From positions 199,001 to 263,000 of the forward strand of contig NZ_CP083546.1 in NCBI RefSeq assembly GCF_025144145.1: a DNA stretch of 64,000 bases, in the 5' to 3' direction. This document shows, piece by piece, positions 8,610-26,327 of the stretch. Position 1 is the stretch's first letter. Every line of letters starts with the position of its first letter. The translations under genes and the position numbers were made by a program. This DNA is from Leisingera sp. M658 (lineage in GTDB: Bacteria; Pseudomonadota; Alphaproteobacteria; Rhodobacterales; Rhodobacteraceae). The notes beneath the pieces are model-generated. The model ran no database searches. It was given only the letters and a program-made list of their open reading frames with translations, and was not told the origin of the DNA.

Positions 8610-9671
8610 ATGGCGCTTCGCAGTTTCTTTGCTCAGGACAGTTCGAGTCTGGTTGTCACATCGAGTTCAAACGGCTCGATTGTCGGTAATGCGGTCATCA
8701 ATAATTCGGACACGCCCAACGGGACTGTTTTCGCCTATTCCGGCGGCGCCGGAACCAATGTCACGCTGAATGATACCGGCGGCGGGCGGAACAGGTTCAA
8801 TGACGACCGGGAATCTGATCACGTCATAACCGATGGCGGCGGCATCGTTGCGGACGGTGCCGAGGTCGAATCCGAGTCGCATATCCTGTTGCGCGAGCTC
8901 GACGGCAACGGAAATCCTGTTGGGCCGGAGATTACGGTCTACGTCTTTTCACAGGGCGGCCAGACCTCAAATGTCTGGGGCTATTCGACGGACCTGCCGC
9001 TTGAAGCGGGTAAATCCTATGTAAAGACCGGTGGCCAGAACACCGGCACGTCGCGCTATTCGGATTATGTCACCTGTTTTGGGGCCGGGACACTGATTGA
9101 TACCGCAGATGGCCAGGTGGCGGTTGAGGATATCACCAAGGGGCAGCGCGTCTGGACCAAAGAGGCCGGCCTGCAGCCGGTGCGCTGGGTCGCGGCCGCA
9201 TCGGTCTGCGGCCACGGCAGCTTTGCGCCTGTGGTCATTGCGCCCGGGGCGATTGGAAATGCGGATGAGCTGGTTCTTTCGCAGCAGCACAGGGTTCATG
9301 TGGCATTGCCGGTTGCCGAGATGCTGTTCGGCCAGTCAGATGTCCTGGTGGCCGCAAAACACCTGTGCGGGCTTCCGGGAGTCGGGATCCGTGAGCAGGC
9401 CAAAATCCGCTATTTCCACTTCATGTTCGACCGGCATCACATCGTGCGCTCCAATGGCGTGCTGACCGAAAGTTTCTTTCTGGCGCCAGGATCTGTGGCT
9501 GCGCTGGATTGGGCGCAGCGCCGTGAACTGCTGTCGCTGTTTCCGTCGCTTGGCCGGGACAGCAGCCGGTTCGGCAAGACTGCGGCGATGACGCTGACCT
9601 CAGGCGAGGCGCGTGTGCTGAAGGGCTGCTTGGAATCCCATCGCGGGCAGGTCTGCCTGGCGGCGCAGTGA
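8610..9671 (+). CDS. Hint-domain-containing protein (Hint_2 type)
   Basis: 353 residues from the ATG at 8610; an upstream in-frame codon at 8601 is TTG and has no ribosome-binding site. The first about 150 residues are Ser/Asn/Gly-rich and resemble secreted beta-sandwich or repeat proteins (SSSNGSIVGNAVINNSD). A Hint domain then starts at Cys156 with CFGAGTLIDTADGQVAVEDI, followed by LVLSQQHRVHVA and HIVRSNGVLTESF. This family (PF13403) is abundant in Rhodobacteraceae and usually sits on secreted or repeat-rich proteins; self-processing has been proposed but the function is not settled. A CATAAT -10-like box only 8 bases ahead of the ATG suggests a nearly leaderless transcript. The gene is inserted between rplA and rplJ. 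Confidence 0.8.
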   Translation: MALRSFFAQDSSSLVVTSSSNGSIVGNAVINNSDTPNGTVFAYSGGAGTNVTLNDTGGGRNRFNDDRESDHVITDGGGIVADGAEVESESHILLRELDGNGNPVGPEITVYVFSQGGQTSNVWGYSTDLPLEAGKSYVKTGGQNTGTSRYSDYVTCFGAGTLIDTADGQVAVEDITKGQRVWTKEAGLQPVRWVAAASVCGHGSFAPVVIAPGAIGNADELVLSQQHRVHVALPVAEMLFGQSDVLVAAKHLCGLPGVGIREQAKIRYFHFMFDRHHIVRSNGVLTESFFLAPGSVAALDWAQRRELLSLFPSLGRDSSRFGKTAAMTLTSGEARVLKGCLESHRGQVCLAAQ

Positions 9672-9698
9672 ATTTGCCTGAGGCGGCCAGTTTCCCCC

Positions 9699-9727
9699 TT
9701 GGAAATCCCGTAAAATACGACTAACTA
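9699..9727 (+). promoter_or_regulatory. Predicted promoter of the rplJL-rpoBC unit
   Basis: TTGGAA, a 17-base spacer, then TAACTA, just downstream of the Hint gene. It would give a leader of about 230 bases before rplJ. Confidence 0.5.
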
Positions 9728-9967
9728 CGGCTACGAGATAAAGCGTGCGATTCGTCGTGCGCTTTATTTCATTTCGTCCAAGATGGTGGGTGGCCTTTCG
9801 ATCGGGCCTTAATCTCCCTCCTGAGACGGGTACAGACCAAGAAGATCGAGGGTTTTCATTCCCTCGGGCGGATTTGGCTCATCCCGTAAAACGGACCTGA
9901 ACGCCGGGCCTTACGGACCGGCAAATATGAGCCGGGGTGCACAAGCATCCCTAACTTGGAGAGAACT
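9728..9967 (+). promoter_or_regulatory. Long 5' leader of rplJ, probable L10-binding region
   Basis: About 240 bases without a reading frame separate the promoter from rplJ. A hairpin near 9738-9771 pairs ATAAAGCG with CGCTTTAT, and a second near 9848-9872 pairs GAGGG with CCCTC. In many bacteria L10 (with L12) binds such a leader and represses rplJL translation. The position and length fit; I could not confirm the conserved L10-leader core by eye. Confidence 0.5.
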
Positions 9968-10486
9968 GTGGATAGAGCCCAGAAAGAGAAAGTGGTCGAG
10001 GAACTCGGCCAGATCTTCGAAAGCTCTGGCGTCGTAGTGGTTGCCCACTACGCCGGTCTGACAGTTGCCGAGATGCAGGATCTGCGCGCGCGTGCAAGCG
10101 ACGCGAACAGCTCTGTGCGTGTTGCCAAAAACAGGCTCGCCAAAATCGCCCTCGAGGGAAAGCCGTGTGAAAACATGTCTGGCCTGCTGACAGGGATGAC
10201 CGTTCTGACCTATTCCGAAGACCCCGTGTCCGCTGCAAAAGTGGCCGAGGGTTTCGCCAAGGATAACAAGAAGTTTGAAATCCTCGGCGGCGCAATGGGT
10301 GAGAATGCTCTGGACCGCGCAGGCGTCGAAGCCGTGTCGAAAATGCCGTCCCGCGACGAGCTTATTGCTCAGATCGCAAGCTGCATTGGCGCACCCGCTT
10401 CCAACATCGCCGGCGCAATTGGCGCACCTGCAAGCAACATCGCAAGCATCCTTTCGACCATCGAAGAGAAGGCGGAAGCTGCGTAA
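9968..10486 (+). CDS. rplJ: 50S ribosomal protein L10 (uL10)
   Basis: 172 residues, starting with GTG at 9968 ([15 protein letters not shown]) behind a TTGGAGAG ribosome-binding site. An in-frame TTG at 9956 lies within that site and is rejected. L10 anchors L7/L12 dimers on the ribosomal stalk; the C-terminal helix ([15 protein letters not shown]) is the L12-binding part, and the repeated [17 protein letters not shown] segment precedes it. It is followed by rplL after 80 bases. Confidence 0.97.
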   Translation: MDRAQKEKVVEELGQIFESSGVVVVAHYAGLTVAEMQDLRARASDANSSVRVAKNRLAKIALEGKPCENMSGLLTGMTVLTYSEDPVSAAKVAEGFAKDNKKFEILGGAMGENALDRAGVEAVSKMPSRDELIAQIASCIGAPASNIAGAIGAPASNIASILSTIEEKAEAA

Positions 10487-10566
10487 GCGGTTGGCACTGA
10501 ATGACTGGCGTGGGGCAAAGCCTGCACGTTGGAACACACATACTGTAAACGGAAAGAGCTGATACA

Positions 10567-10938
10567 ATGGCTGATCTGAAAGCACTCGCAGAAAGCATCG
10601 TGGGTCTGACCCTGCTGGAAGCACAAGAACTGAAAACCATCCTGAAGGATGAGTACGGCATCGAGCCCGCAGCTGGCGGCGCAGTTGTCATGGCTGCGGC
10701 CGACGGCGGCGCAGCTGCTGAAGAAGAAAAGACCGAATTCGACGTCGTTCTGAAGAACGCCGGCGCTTCCAAGATCAACGTGATCAAAGAAGTCCGCGGT
10801 CTGACCGGTCTGGGCCTGAAAGAAGCCAAAGAACTGGTCGAAGCCGGCGGCAAGATCAAAGAAGGCGTGTCCAAGGACGAAGCCGAAGACGTCAAAGCCA
10901 AGCTGGAAGCAGCTGGCGCCGAAGTCGAGCTGGCCTAA
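10567..10938 (+). CDS. rplL: 50S ribosomal protein L7/L12 (bL12)
   Basis: 123 residues. It has the helical N-terminal dimerisation domain, an Ala-rich hinge (about 35-50: [20 protein letters not shown]) and the C-terminal domain with [20 protein letters not shown] and [12 protein letters not shown], which recruits EF-Tu, EF-G, IF2 and RF3. This is the multi-copy stalk protein; an AAAGAGCTGATACA region supplies the ribosome-binding site. It is more strongly expressed than rpoB in most bacteria, consistent with the attenuator-like hairpin downstream. Confidence 0.98.
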   Translation: MADLKALAESIVGLTLLEAQELKTILKDEYGIEPAAGGAVVMAAADGGAAAEEEKTEFDVVLKNAGASKINVIKEVRGLTGLGLKEAKELVEAGGKIKEGVSKDEAEDVKAKLEAAGAEVELA

Positions 10939-10976
10939 GCCCTGCTCCTGGTGCATTTCTGATGCATCGGAAATTT

Positions 10977-11006
10977 GGCTGGGTCCGGAGTTTTCCGGGC
11001 CCAGCC
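10977..11006 (+). other. Strong hairpin downstream of rplL
   Basis: A 12-bp stem (GGCTGGGTCCGG / CCGGGCCCAGCC, one wobble) with loop AGTTTT. No T-run follows; it is probably an mRNA-stabilising or processing hairpin at the rplL 3' end. Confidence 0.6.
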
Positions 11007-11024
11007 GAACCTGTCTTAGAAAGG

Positions 11025-11045
11025 GCCTCTGAGGAGGCGTTTTTT
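11025..11045 (+). terminator. Short terminator/attenuator between rplL and rpoB
   Basis: GCCTC-TGAG-GAGGC followed by G and a run of six T's. The 5-bp stem is weak, so partial read-through is expected. It sits where the rplL-rpoB attenuator lies in E. coli and would lower RNA polymerase subunit output relative to L12. Confidence 0.65.
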
Positions 11046-11184
11046 CAGGCGGAGTTCAAAGGATCGGGAGGCTGCCTTCGGGACGGTGGCCATGAATTGA
11101 TCCGAACGCGCTGTCTCGTATGGGCAAGGTGCCGGGGCCCGGCGGCATCCTTGACCGGTGAGAACTCGAAAGGTGACATCTGAC

Positions 11185-15318
<4,134 letters not shown>

Positions 15319-15370
15319 GGGCTGCGGCCCTTACCCCCTCCTCCCTTCCGCACGAATTTGAGGTATCAAA

Positions 15371-19615
<4,245 letters not shown>

Positions 19616-19636
19616 GCCACGGCACATACCTACAGG

Positions 19637-19670
19637 AAAGCCCCCGCATGATCTCATGCGGGGGCTTTTT
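19637..19670 (+). terminator. Intrinsic terminator after rpoC
   Basis: A stem of about 13 bp (AGCCCCCGCATGA / TCATGCGGGGGCT) followed by TTTTT. It closes the rplJL-rpoBC unit. Confidence 0.95.
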
Positions 19671-19747
19671 CATATCCGCAACCACAGCTATCGTCAGCCG
19701 GGCGCGGGATCACGCCGGGCAACACGGCTGGCAGGCAGGGGACGGTG

Positions 19748-20563
19748 ATGGACATCAGGCTGCGGATGATTGGACTGGTGCGGTTTTCCGTGCTCAGCAC
19801 GAATTACTATTCAGAGCGGTTCAACAGTTTGGAGGAAAAGGCAGCACATCTGTTCTCACCGGAACGGATGGAATTGCGCTTCAGGCTGTTTGAACATTTG
19901 TGCCTGCGGTCGCTGACACAGCAAAGCGACCCGAGTTTCCGGCTGATCGTTCTAACCTCGGAAGACCTGCCTGATCCCTATCTGGAACGGCTGCTGGAAC
20001 TGACAGAACCTTACAGCAACATCTTCTGCCACGGTGCGGCGCCGGACACGCACTACCAGCAGCTGAAGGACGCTTTTGGCCTGGTGAATTTACGGCGTGC
20101 CACCCATCATGTTCTGTTCCGGCTGGATGATGATGATGCTTTGGACCGGAATTTCGTCAAACGCACCAAGGGCTTTGCCCGCGGCATGATCCCGTTGCAG
20201 GGCGAAGGCCAGACTCCGTTTATCATTGCCCATAACCGCGGCCTGTATCTGGAAAAATCAGCCAAAGGCGCCGAACTGTATGACACCTGCGAGCGGTCGC
20301 CGTTGTCCACCGGCCTGTCGCTGGTTGCTCCGGCGGATCACCGCGCCAACCCCTATGCGTTCAACCACCGCAAAATCGCGCAGCACTACAATACGTTTTC
20401 CGACATCTCGGTGCCCGCCTTCCTGCGGACCATTCATGGCGACAATAAATCGGATCCTGCGCAACTGGGTCTGACCCGGAAATGGCCCGCCCGCCAGGTC
20501 GAAGACGCGCTGAACGAGCATTTCGGCTTTACACCGGCGCGACTCAAGGCCTTGCTGCCGTAG
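19748..20563 (+). CDS. Putative rhamnosyltransferase-like glycosyltransferase (first of a convergent pair)
   Basis: 271 residues from the ATG at 19748, just after a GTG that could also start. It has the look of the putative rhamnosyltransferase family (PF11316): MIGLVRFSVLSTNYY at the start, ERMELRFRLFEHLCLRSL, DPSFRLIVLTSEDLP, and an acidic metal/nucleotide-sugar block VLFRLDDDDALD (Asp127-130). No signal peptide or membrane segment is visible, so it is probably cytoplasmic and acts on surface polysaccharide or lipid precursors; the acceptor is unknown. It faces the paralogue at 20587-21393 tail to tail, with 23 bases between the stops. The pair is inserted between rpoC and rpsL. Confidence 0.75.
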   Translation: MDIRLRMIGLVRFSVLSTNYYSERFNSLEEKAAHLFSPERMELRFRLFEHLCLRSLTQQSDPSFRLIVLTSEDLPDPYLERLLELTEPYSNIFCHGAAPDTHYQQLKDAFGLVNLRRATHHVLFRLDDDDALDRNFVKRTKGFARGMIPLQGEGQTPFIIAHNRGLYLEKSAKGAELYDTCERSPLSTGLSLVAPADHRANPYAFNHRKIAQHYNTFSDISVPAFLRTIHGDNKSDPAQLGLTRKWPARQVEDALNEHFGFTPARLKALLP

Positions 20564-20586
20564 CTGCCAGCCTGGCCGCGGCCGGT

Positions 20587-21393
20587 TTAGCGCGGCTTGA
20601 ACGCCGCCCGCACCTTGGCTGCCCGCAGGCCAAAGACCGTTGCAAATTCAGCTTCCTGCTTGCCCGTCAGCGGTGCGACATCGACAGCTGCGGCGCCGTC
20701 TTGCCGGGAGTCATTGAACCGGTTGTGGCTGCGGACCCACATGGGGACGTCGGTAATGGTGACAGATGGCATGTGGTGGTGAATACGGTGATGGGCAAAG
20801 TTCATGATCGTTTTGCGGCTGCCCGCTGCCACATGCATGCCAAGGGCTGCGGTGAAATAGGGCCGGACGGTTGGTGCTGCTGAAATGCCGTCCGGGCCGA
20901 ACTCCGCGACATAGCCCCGGTTGAAATCAATCGCAGCCGAGGCGGATTTGGCAAACAGCTTGGCGCAGTCTTTTGCGGTGTCCCGCAGGCGCTCGACAAA
21001 TTCCGTTGCCACCGCGTCATCATCGTCGAACCTGAATTGCAGGCAGGGCTGGCCGGGTTTCCGCCTTGCACCGTTCAGAAGATCTTTCATCACCTCGCGA
21101 TGCCTGCGCGGCGGCTCTGCGTGAAGCCGGATTTGCGGTATGTCCGCGATCAGATCCTGCAGCCGGTCGCGGTGAACCTGGGGCAGGCTGTCGCCGATCA
21201 CCATGATCAGGTCGAAATCCTGGTCAGTCTGCTCCCGCAGGCAGGGCAGGGCGACGGTTTCCAGCAGCCGGAACCGCTCTTCCATCCGGGCTTCGACATA
21301 GAGATAGGCAATCCGCTCCTCAATCGTTTCATGCTCCACTTGGAACCCGCCGATGGCCGGATAGGAAAACCGGCACAATCCGATGACTTGCAT
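20587..21393 (-). CDS. Putative rhamnosyltransferase-like glycosyltransferase (second of a convergent pair)
   Basis: 268 residues, a diverged paralogue of the 19748 gene. The shared blocks in the same order are MQVIGLCRFSYPAIGGFQ, ARMEERFRLLETVALPCL, DQDFDLIMVIGDSLPQ and FRFDDDDAV (Asp123-126). The C-terminal half differs more and contains a His-rich NFAHHRIHHHMPS stretch. As for its partner, the acidic block suggests a GT-A-type nucleotide-sugar transferase, with an unknown acceptor. The convergent layout means the two are transcribed separately; a GGCCGCGGCC palindrome lies between their stops. Confidence 0.72.
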   Translation of the reverse strand: MQVIGLCRFSYPAIGGFQVEHETIEERIAYLYVEARMEERFRLLETVALPCLREQTDQDFDLIMVIGDSLPQVHRDRLQDLIADIPQIRLHAEPPRRHREVMKDLLNGARRKPGQPCLQFRFDDDDAVATEFVERLRDTAKDCAKLFAKSASAAIDFNRGYVAEFGPDGISAAPTVRPYFTAALGMHVAAGSRKTIMNFAHHRIHHHMPSVTITDVPMWVRSHNRFNDSRQDGAAAVDVAPLTGKQEAEFATVFGLRAAKVRAAFKPR

Positions 21394-21533
21394 TTTGAAA
21401 TCCGTCTTATACTAAAGCACTGCCGCCGCGACTATGCCGCTGTGCGGTGCCGCGGGCAAGGGCGGGCCGGGGCGGGCAGGGGGCACGGACACGCGTGCGG
21501 ACCTGCCGGCGGCAGGGCCGCCTCTGCCCGCTG

Positions 21534-21562
21534 TTGACAACCTTGGCGACTCCCCATATACG
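21534..21562 (+). promoter_or_regulatory. Predicted strong promoter of the str operon (rpsL-rpsG-fusA-tuf)
   Basis: A perfect TTGACA, a 17-base spacer, then TATACG. It would give an rpsL leader of about 220 bases. That leader (to 21789) contains a GCGCTTGT/ACAAGTGC hairpin near 21706-21728 and no credible gene. Confidence 0.75.
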
Positions 21563-21789
21563 CGCGCTTATCCGGCACCCGGAGTGTATTCTTCGAAAGC
21601 CGAATTCAAAATTGCAGTGGCTCAAGGCTTGGGCACTTTTACCACCCGGGCCCTCTGTAACCTCACCGCGTCGTCTCACCTCGGAATGGGAGCGATTGCG
21701 GTTTTTGCGCTTGTGGACGCACAAGTGCAGCGAAATCACCCGCACGCGCCGGCGTGCATGACAGTGTTGCGAAAACGGGGAAAACCTGA

Positions 21790-22161
21790 ATGCCAACGAT
21801 CCAGCAGCTGATCCGCAAGCCGCGTCAGCCGAAACGCAAAGTTTCGAAGTCCCAGCACCTCGAGCAGTGCCCGCAGAAGCGCGGCGTCTGCACCCGCGTG
21901 TACACCACCACACCGAAGAAACCGAACTCCGCTATGCGGAAAGTTGCGAAGGTCCGCCTGACCAACGGTTTCGAAGTGATCTCCTACATCCCCGGTGAAA
22001 GCCACAACCTTCAGGAGCACTCTGTGGTTCTGATCCGTGGCGGCCGGGTAAAAGACCTTCCGGGTGTCCGTTACCACATCCTGCGCGGTGTTCTGGATAC
22101 CCAGGGCGTTAAAGACCGTAAACAACGCCGTTCGAAGTACGGCGCCAAGCGTCCTAAGTAA
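21790..22161 (+). CDS. rpsL: 30S ribosomal protein S12 (uS12)
   Basis: 123 residues. S12 lines the decoding centre and is the classic streptomycin target. [14 protein letters not shown] and [13 protein letters not shown] are present with both lysines at the usual resistance positions, so the allele looks streptomycin sensitive; the aspartate of KDLPG is the residue methylthiolated in many bacteria. It is the first gene of the str operon and is followed by rpsG after 15 bases. Confidence 0.99.
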   Translation: MPTIQQLIRKPRQPKRKVSKSQHLEQCPQKRGVCTRVYTTTPKKPNSAMRKVAKVRLTNGFEVISYIPGESHNLQEHSVVLIRGGRVKDLPGVRYHILRGVLDTQGVKDRKQRRSKYGAKRPK

Positions 22162-22647
<486 letters not shown>

Positions 22648-22665
22648 GCCGGAGGACCTAGACCT

Positions 22666-24783
22666 ATGGCACGCGACTATCCGCTAGAACTGTACCGTAA
22701 CTTCGGTATCATGGCGCACATCGACGCAGGTAAAACCACCTGCTCCGAGCGCATCCTGTATTACACCGGCAAATCCCACAACATCGGTGAGGTGCACGAC
22801 GGTGCAGCCACCATGGACTGGATGGAGCAGGAACAGGAACGCGGCATCACCATCACTTCGGCTGCGACCACCACATTCTGGGAACGCACCGAGGATGGCG
22901 AAACCGCTGACTCGCCCAAGCACCGCCTGAACATCATCGACACCCCCGGCCACGTTGACTTCACCATCGAAGTTGAACGCTCGCTGGCGGTTCTCGACGG
23001 TGCTGTCTGTGTTCTGGACGCCAACGCCGGTGTTGAACCCCAGACCGAAACCGTGTGGCGTCAGGCTGACCGCTACAAGGTTCCGCGCATGGTGTTCGTC
23101 AACAAGATGGACAAGATCGGCGCTGACTTCTTCAACTGCGTCAACATGATCGAAGACCGCACCGGCGCCCGCGCGGTTCCGGTTGGTGTGCCGATCGGCG
23201 CCGAAACCGAGCTGGAAGGCCTGGTTGACCTGGTCAACATGGAAGAATGGCTGTGGCAGGGCGAAGACCTTGGCGCATCGTGGATCAAAGCACCGATCCG
23301 CGACAGCCTGAAGGACATGGCTGACGAATGGCGCGGTAAGATGATCGAGGCGGCCGTCGAAATGGACGACGACGCCATGGAAGCTTACCTGGAAGGCGAA
23401 GAGCCTGACGTGCCGACCCTGCGCAAACTGCTGCGCAAGGGCACGCTGGAAATGGCCTTTGTGCCGGTTCTGGGCGGCTCCGCGTTCAAAAACAAAGGTG
23501 TTCAGCCGCTGCTGAACGCTGTGATCGACTATCTGCCCAGCCCGCTGGACGTTGTTGATTACATGGGCTTCAAACCCGGTGACGAAGAAGAAGTCCGTGA
23601 CATCGCCCGCCGTGCGGACGACAACATGGCGTTCTCGGGTCTGGCGTTCAAAATCATGAACGACCCCTTCGTCGGCTCGCTGACCTTTACCCGGATCTAT
23701 TCCGGTGTCCTGAACAAGGGCGACACGCTCTTGAACTCGACCAAAGGCAAGAAAGAGCGCGTTGGCCGGATGATGATGATGCACTCGAACAACCGTGAGG
23801 AAATCACGGAAGCGTTCGCGGGCGACATCATCGCGCTGGCAGGTCTGAAAGACACCACCACCGGTGACACCATCTGCGCTGTCAACGACCCGGTCGTGCT
23901 GGAAACCATGACCTTCCCCGATCCGGTGATCGAGATCGCGGTTGAGCCCAAGACCAAGGCCGACCAGGAGAAAATGTCCCAGGGTCTGCAGCGTCTTGCT
24001 GCTGAAGATCCGTCCTTCCGCGTCGAGACCGACATCGAGTCCGGTCAGACCATCATGAAGGGCATGGGCGAACTTCACCTGGATATCCTGGTTGACCGCC
24101 TCAAGCGTGAATTCAAGGTCGAAGCCAACATCGGTGCGCCGCAGGTTGCCTACCGCGAGACCATCTCCAAAGAGGTCGAGCATTCCTACACCCACAAGAA
24201 ACAGTCGGGTGGTTCGGGCCAGTTCGCCGAGGTGAAACTGATCATCTCGCCGACAGAGCCGGGCGAAGGCTACTCCTTCGAATCCCGCATCGTTGGCGGT
24301 GCGGTTCCGAAGGAATACATTCCGGGCGTCGAAAAAGGCATCAAGTCCGTCATGGATAGCGGCCCGCTGGCCGGCTTCCCCGTGATCGACTTCAAAGTTG
24401 CCCTGATCGACGGTAAGTTCCACGATGTGGACTCCTCGGTTCTGGCCTTTGAAATCGCGGCCCGCATGGGCATGCGTGAAGGCATGCGCAAGGCTGGTGC
24501 GAAACTGCTCGAGCCGGTGATGAAAGTCGAAGTGATTACCCCGGAAGACTATACCGGCGGTATCATCGGCGATCTGACCTCGCGCCGGGGCCAGGTGTCC
24601 GGCCAGGAGAACCGCGGCAACGCAATCGCAATCGACGCGTTTGTGCCGCTGGCGAACATGTTCGGCTACATCAACACCCTGCGTTCGATGAGCTCGGGCC
24701 GCGCCCAGTTCACCATGCAGTTCGACCACTACGAACCGGTTCCGCAGAACATCTCGGAAGAGATCCAGGCGAAATTCGCGTAA
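22666..24783 (+). CDS. fusA: Elongation factor G
   Basis: 705 residues. EF-G translocates tRNA-mRNA after peptide bond formation and, with the recycling factor, splits ribosomes. G1 is AHIDAGKT (residues 17-24), then [19 protein letters not shown] and [10 protein letters not shown]. Domain IV is marked by [22 protein letters not shown]-like sequence and the C-terminus by [18 protein letters not shown]. The usual length and gene order point to the translocating EF-G1 type. It is separated from tuf copy 2 by 63 bases carrying the AATAGGAGGCC ribosome-binding site of tuf. Confidence 0.99.
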   Translation: MARDYPLELYRNFGIMAHIDAGKTTCSERILYYTGKSHNIGEVHDGAATMDWMEQEQERGITITSAATTTFWERTEDGETADSPKHRLNIIDTPGHVDFTIEVERSLAVLDGAVCVLDANAGVEPQTETVWRQADRYKVPRMVFVNKMDKIGADFFNCVNMIEDRTGARAVPVGVPIGAETELEGLVDLVNMEEWLWQGEDLGASWIKAPIRDSLKDMADEWRGKMIEAAVEMDDDAMEAYLEGEEPDVPTLRKLLRKGTLEMAFVPVLGGSAFKNKGVQPLLNAVIDYLPSPLDVVDYMGFKPGDEEEVRDIARRADDNMAFSGLAFKIMNDPFVGSLTFTRIYSGVLNKGDTLLNSTKGKKERVGRMMMMHSNNREEITEAFAGDIIALAGLKDTTTGDTICAVNDPVVLETMTFPDPVIEIAVEPKTKADQEKMSQGLQRLAAEDPSFRVETDIESGQTIMKGMGELHLDILVDRLKREFKVEANIGAPQVAYRETISKEVEHSYTHKKQSGGSGQFAEVKLIISPTEPGEGYSFESRIVGGAVPKEYIPGVEKGIKSVMDSGPLAGFPVIDFKVALIDGKFHDVDSSVLAFEIAARMGMREGMRKAGAKLLEPVMKVEVITPEDYTGGIIGDLTSRRGQVSGQENRGNAIAIDAFVPLANMFGYINTLRSMSSGRAQFTMQFDHYEPVPQNISEEIQAKFA

Positions 24784-24846
24784 GCGTCAAAAAATTGAGG
24801 GGTTCGCGTCCGCAGCGGCCCCCTCTCGAAACAATAGGAGGCCATC

Positions 24847-26022
24847 ATGGCTAAGGAAAAGTTCGAACGTACAAAACCGCACGTCAACATCGGCACCATC
24901 GGCCACGTTGACCACGGTAAAACCACGCTGACCGCAGCAATCACCAAATACTTCGGTGACTTCAAAGCCTACGACCAGATCGACGGCGCACCGGAAGAAA
25001 AAGCCCGCGGCATCACCATCTCGACCGCCCACGTCGAGTATGAGACCGAAGGCCGCCACTACGCCCACGTCGACTGCCCCGGCCACGCTGACTATGTGAA
25101 AAACATGATCACCGGTGCGGCGCAGATGGACGGCGCGATCCTGGTTGTGAACGCCGCTGACGGCCCGATGCCGCAGACCCGCGAGCACATCCTGCTGGGC
25201 CGCCAGGTCGGCATCCCGCACATGGTTGTCTTCATGAACAAAGTTGACCAGGTCGACGATGAAGAGCTGCTTGAGCTGGTCGAGATGGAAATCCGCGAGC
25301 TGCTGTCCTCCTACGACTACCCGGGCGACGATATCCCGATCATCGCGGGTTCGGCTCTGGCCGCTATGGAAGGCAACAAGCCGGAAATCGGCGAAGAAAA
25401 AATCCGCGAGCTGATGGCCGCTGTGGATGACTACATCCCGACCCCGGCGCGTGCTGTTGACCAGCCGTTCCTGATGCCGGTTGAAGATGTGTTCTCGATC
25501 TCGGGCCGCGGCACCGTTGTGACCGGCCGGGTTGAGCGCGGCGTGATCAACGTTGGCGACTCGATCGAAATCGTTGGTATCCGCGACACCAAAACCACCA
25601 CCTGCACCGGTGTTGAAATGTTCCGCAAGCTGCTGGACCGCGGTGAAGCCGGCGACAACATCGGCGCCCTGCTGCGCGGTATCGACCGTGACGGCGTTGA
25701 GCGCGGCCAGGTTCTGTGCGCACCGAAATCGGTGAACCCGCACACCAAGTTCGAAGCCGAAGCCTACATCCTGACCAAGGAAGAAGGCGGCCGCCACACG
25801 CCGTTCTTTGCGAACTACCGTCCGCAGTTCTACTTCCGCACCACCGACGTGACCGGCACCGTGACCCTGCCTGAGGGTACCGAGATGGTCATGCCCGGCG
25901 ACAACCTGAAGTTCGACGTTGAGCTGATCGCGCCGATCGCGATGGAAAACGGCCTGCGCTTCGCCATCCGCGAAGGCGGCCGCACCGTCGGCGCTGGTGT
26001 TGTGTCGAAAATCACCGAGTAA
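24847..26022 (+). CDS. tufB: Elongation factor Tu, copy 2 (str operon)
   Basis: 391 residues, with the same protein sequence as the copy at 1544-2719. It sits in the canonical place after fusA with a strong AGGAGG ribosome-binding site. Base differences from copy 1 are all synonymous and lie mainly in the first 80 and the last 20 bases, with a few single changes between about 25250 and 25800; the interior is otherwise identical. This points to recent gene conversion. The 3' flank is also shared with copy 1 through the terminator, while the 5' flank is not. Confidence 0.99.
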   Translation: MAKEKFERTKPHVNIGTIGHVDHGKTTLTAAITKYFGDFKAYDQIDGAPEEKARGITISTAHVEYETEGRHYAHVDCPGHADYVKNMITGAAQMDGAILVVNAADGPMPQTREHILLGRQVGIPHMVVFMNKVDQVDDEELLELVEMEIRELLSSYDYPGDDIPIIAGSALAAMEGNKPEIGEEKIRELMAAVDDYIPTPARAVDQPFLMPVEDVFSISGRGTVVTGRVERGVINVGDSIEIVGIRDTKTTTCTGVEMFRKLLDRGEAGDNIGALLRGIDRDGVERGQVLCAPKSVNPHTKFEAEAYILTKEEGGRHTPFFANYRPQFYFRTTDVTGTVTLPEGTEMVMPGDNLKFDVELIAPIAMENGLRFAIREGGRTVGAGVVSKITE

Positions 26023-26100
26023 GACGGCTTTGCCGTCTGGCGGGCGGCAGTTGGTTTTGCGCAGCAAAATCAATGAGAGCCCGCACCTCAGAGATGATAG

Positions 26101-26131
26101 AAAGGGCCGCTCGAAAGAGCGGCCCTTTTTC
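26101..26131 (+). terminator. Intrinsic terminator of the str operon
   Basis: AAAGGGCCGCTC, loop GAAA, GAGCGGCCC then TTTTT. It is the same stem as after tuf copy 1 with a different loop. Confidence 0.92.
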
Positions 26132-26186
26132 TATGCGGCATCCTCTGAAAAGGGCAGGGACCGGCCAGGGGACGAAGGCCGTCTTG

Positions 26187-26209
26187 CAAAAGCTCCGGTG
26201 GAGCTTTTG
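26187..26209. other. Perfect hairpin in a GC-rich spacer
   Basis: CAAAAGCTCC-GGT-GGAGCTTTTG, 10 bp and symmetrical, so it could terminate on either strand. Around it (26132-26327) the sequence is GC-rich and full of short palindromes; it marks the edge of the following AT-richer insert. Confidence 0.5.
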
Positions 26210-26327
26210 AGGCCGCAGGGAGCGTCAGCTCCGGGTGCGATGCAATCGCGCCCGCCCTCCGGGCTGGCCGGGCGCGGCCCGAACGCGGGGCGTCCGGGCG
26301 GGTGTTCTTCTGGGAGTCTCGAAAATA

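Noticed and set aside
21434-21811. 125-codon frame covering the str promoter and rpsL leader
   Set aside because: It runs through a good promoter and into rpsL in another frame, with low-complexity Gly/Ala/Arg content.
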